Positions 62,397-64,000 of a stretch of DNA of 64,000 bases are shown piece after piece; positions within the stretch are counted from its first letter, which is position 1, and each line of letters begins with the position of its first letter. This DNA comes from JAHFPN01 sp036559465 (lineage in GTDB: Bacteria; Pseudomonadota; Alphaproteobacteria; Rhizobiales; Xanthobacteraceae), in NCBI GenBank assembly GCA_036559465.1, contig DATBTC010000103.1, positions 1 through 64,000 on the forward strand, in the 5' to 3' direction. The position numbers were made by a program, and so were the translations under genes. The notes beneath the pieces were generated by a model, which made no database searches, was not told where the DNA came from, and was given only the letters and a program-made list of their open reading frames with translations.

Positions 62397-62440
62397 TTGC
62401 GGCCACGCGGCCTTACCCCGCGTGGCCGCAACCTTTTGTT
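62397..62440 (+). terminator. Strong intrinsic terminator after the DUF992 gene
   Basis: A perfect 14-base-pair stem TTGCGGCCACGCGG/CCGCGTGGCCGCAA with a seven-base loop, followed by CCTTTTGTT. Confidence 0.9.
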
Positions 62441-62512
62441 CACCCTGCTTGTTCGCCGCCGGTTAAGGTTTCCAAGGCCATAACACCCGATCAACGCGGT
62501 CGGGGTGGGCTC

Positions 62513-62716
62513 ATGTTGTTTCGTCTAGCGATCCTGTTCCTGTTCGGTATTGCGCTGGGCGGCCTCGGCGTGAGCCGTGCGCTCGAGGCGCTCGCGCTGC
62601 CCGGGCGGACCGTTTCGCTGTCGGCCAATGATTCCGGCCGCACCGGCAGCCAGCGCGTGCTGCGCACCGGCGAGCGCACGCGCCTGCCGCAGACCCTCCC
62701 TGCCCAGACCCGCTGA
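62513..62716 (+). CDS. Small membrane-anchored protein
   Basis: 67 residues. One N-terminal hydrophobic helix (LFRLAILFLFGIALGGLGVS) is followed by a short basic, Ser/Thr/Arg-rich tail. GGGGTGGGCTC precedes the ATG. No family recognised. The gene sits between the DUF992 terminator and the EF-G-like gene. Confidence 0.55.
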   Translation: MLFRLAILFLFGIALGGLGVSRALEALALPGRTVSLSANDSGRTGSQRVLRTGERTRLPQTLPAQTR

Positions 62717-62855
62717 AACTGCCCAACTTTCTGGAATAACCGCGGCCGGCATTTGTCCGGCTTGCGCCACGCCGTTCCCTTTGAAACGATAGCGGGCCGG
62801 CCGCAAGATGCGCGGATGCACGCACGATGCCGGTCCCGGGGCGAGGGAGGCGGCC

Positions 62856-64000
62856 ATGGCGGACACTCAGGGAACCAACAACGGCAGAGCAGCGGGGCCC
62901 CGTTGCATCGCAATCGTGGGCCCGTTCCAGGCCGGCAAGACCACGCTGCTCGAAGCGATCCTCGCCCGCACCGGCGTGCTGCCGCGGCCCGGCACCGTCG
63001 AAGCCGGCAACACGGTCGGCGATTCCAGCCCGGAGTCGCGCGCCCACCGGATGAGCACCGAACTTTCGGTCGCCTCCACCACTTTCCTCGGCGATACCTA
63101 CACGTTCCTGGATTGCCCGGGCTCGGTCGAGTTCGCCCAGGACATGCGCTCGGCGCTGCCGCCGGTCGATGCCGCGATCGTGGTCTGCGAAGCCGACGAG
63201 AAGAAGATCCCGCAGCTGCAACTGGTGCTGCGCGAGCTCGAAGAACTGAAAATTCCGCGCTTCCTGTTTCTCAACAAGATCGACAAGGCCGACAAGCGCG
63301 TGCGCGAGACCATCGCGCTGCTGCAGCCGGCCTCGCGCGTGCCGCTGGTGCTGCGCCAAATCCCGATCTGGAAGAACGACATCATCGAGGGCTTCGTCGA
63401 TCTCGCGCTCGAGCGCGCCTTCGTTTACCGAGAACACGCCGAGAGCAAGGTCGTTCCGATCGAGGGTGAAAACGCCGACCGCAAGAAGGAGGCGCGCTTC
63501 TCGATGCTGGAGAAGCTCGCCGACCACGACGACAAGCTGATGGAGCAATTGCTCGAGGACATCGAGCCGCCGCGCGACAAGGTATTCGACGATCTCGCCA
63601 AGGAGCTGCGCGACGGCCTCATCTGTCCGGTCCTGATCGGCTCGGCCACGCGCACCAACGGTGTGCTCCGCCTGATGAAGGCGCTGCGCCACGAGGCGCC
63701 GGGCGTCGCCGCCACCAATGCCCGCCTCGGTCTGAAGCCGGGCGCCGACGCGGTCGGCATCGTCGTGAAGTCACTGCACACCGCCCACGGCGGCAAACTT
63801 TCGGTTACCCGTGTGCTTTCCGGCGAAATCGCCGATAGCGCCACCTTGATCGGCACCAAGGGCGAGGCGGCTCGGGTCGCCGGCGTGTTCAAGCAGCAGG
63901 GTGCGGCCACCGAAAAGCGCGGCCCCGCCAAGGGCGGCGACACTGCGGCTTTGGCCAAGCTCGACCCCATCGTCACCTCCGACACGGTGACCACCGCGAA
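62856..64000 (+). CDS. EF-G-like GTPase (FusA-like), 5' part, truncated by the window end
   Basis: The frame is open from ATG 62856 (GGGAGGCGGCC upstream) to the end of the window, 381 codons. The P-loop is IVGPFQAGKTTLLEAIL, with FLDCPGSVEF (G3) and LFLNKIDKAD (G4, NKxD), and GSATRTNGVLRLMKALRHEA is typical of domain I. Domain II starts near SLHTAHGGKLSVTRVLSGEI. This is the EF-G-like protein subgroup of alphaproteobacteria, distinct from canonical EF-G; its ribosomal role is not established. Confidence 0.9.
   Translation, partial: MADTQGTNNGRAAGPRCIAIVGPFQAGKTTLLEAILARTGVLPRPGTVEAGNTVGDSSPESRAHRMSTELSVASTTFLGDTYTFLDCPGSVEFAQDMRSALPPVDAAIVVCEADEKKIPQLQLVLRELEELKIPRFLFLNKIDKADKRVRETIALLQPASRVPLVLRQIPIWKNDIIEGFVDLALERAFVYREHAESKVVPIEGENADRKKEARFSMLEKLADHDDKLMEQLLEDIEPPRDKVFDDLAKELRDGLICPVLIGSATRTNGVLRLMKALRHEAPGVAATNARLGLKPGADAVGIVVKSLHTAHGGKLSVTRVLSGEIADSATLIGTKGEAARVAGVFKQQGAATEKRGPAKGGDTAALAKLDPIVTSDTVTTA

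Overview
The window is a high-GC chromosomal segment of an alphaproteobacterium, most likely in Hyphomicrobiales (Rhizobiales) near the Nitrobacteraceae/Xanthobacteraceae. Supporting features are a Rieske/cytochrome b/cytochrome c1 operon of alphaproteobacterial type, families largely restricted to this order (DUF1236, DUF992, DUF6111, DUF1285), Omp25/31-type barrels, the moxR-DUF58-DUF4159 operon, and a Bradyrhizobium-like dispersed palindromic repeat. petB and petC are separate genes, unlike the fused fbcH gene of Bradyrhizobium japonicum, which argues against Bradyrhizobium itself. No tRNA, rRNA, CRISPR array, insertion sequence or prophage was recognised.

Layout. 0-5 kb: minus-strand MoxR/DUF58/DUF4159 membrane operon. 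5-9.2 kb: plus-strand run with a CoA-type Nudix hydrolase, CCA-adding enzyme, DM13 protein and a TauE/SafE permease. 9.2-10.5 kb: hemF and trmL. 10.8-13.5 kb: cytochrome bc1 operon petABC. 13.5-16.5 kb: purine salvage (mtnP, apt) with small proteins. 16-19.5 kb: two MaoC-like proteins, ychF, pth, rplY. 19.7-26.4 kb: a lipoprotein, FkbM methyltransferase, prs, pgeF, a MidA-type methyltransferase and lgt. 26.5-29.4 kb: ubiK, a YbjN protein, proC, a TetR regulator and a csaA gene broken by an amber codon. 29.4-33.2 kb: a marR-response regulator-histidine kinase operon divergent from a branched-chain aminotransferase. 33.2-37.7 kb: streptogramin-lyase-like protein, moaE, moaD, pgsA, uvrC. 37.9-39.6 kb: two outer-membrane barrels, each with a terminator. 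39.6-42.6 kb: GST, cold-shock protein, rlmJ and RNase T2. 42.7-49.8 kb: an accessory stretch of small exported or poorly known proteins, a ZIP transporter and a CBS-BON protein. It ends in a palindromic repeat, a truncated membrane gene and an AT-richer scar with a frameshifted DUF7662 relic. 49.8-52.2 kb: uvrB. 52.3-58.5 kb: a minus-strand block with a methyltransferase, an intradiol dioxygenase, an exported metallo-beta-lactamase-fold hydrolase, an exported isochorismatase-like protein lacking catalytic residues, two tandem GNAT acetyltransferases and a PQQ-type sugar dehydrogenase. 58.6-64 kb: GST, GT87-like membrane glycosyltransferase, aspartate aminotransferase, a DUF992 protein, and the start of an EF-G-like GTPase running off the window.

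Most of the window is ordinary housekeeping sequence. The parts most worth a second look are the scar at 48.9-49.8 kb, the nonsense codon in csaA, the palindrome over the marR start codon, the exported isochorismatase-like/MBL pair beside the intradiol dioxygenase, and several genes under 60 codons. I found no convincing new multi-gene defence or mobile system. Homology calls come from recalled family signatures, not from a database search.
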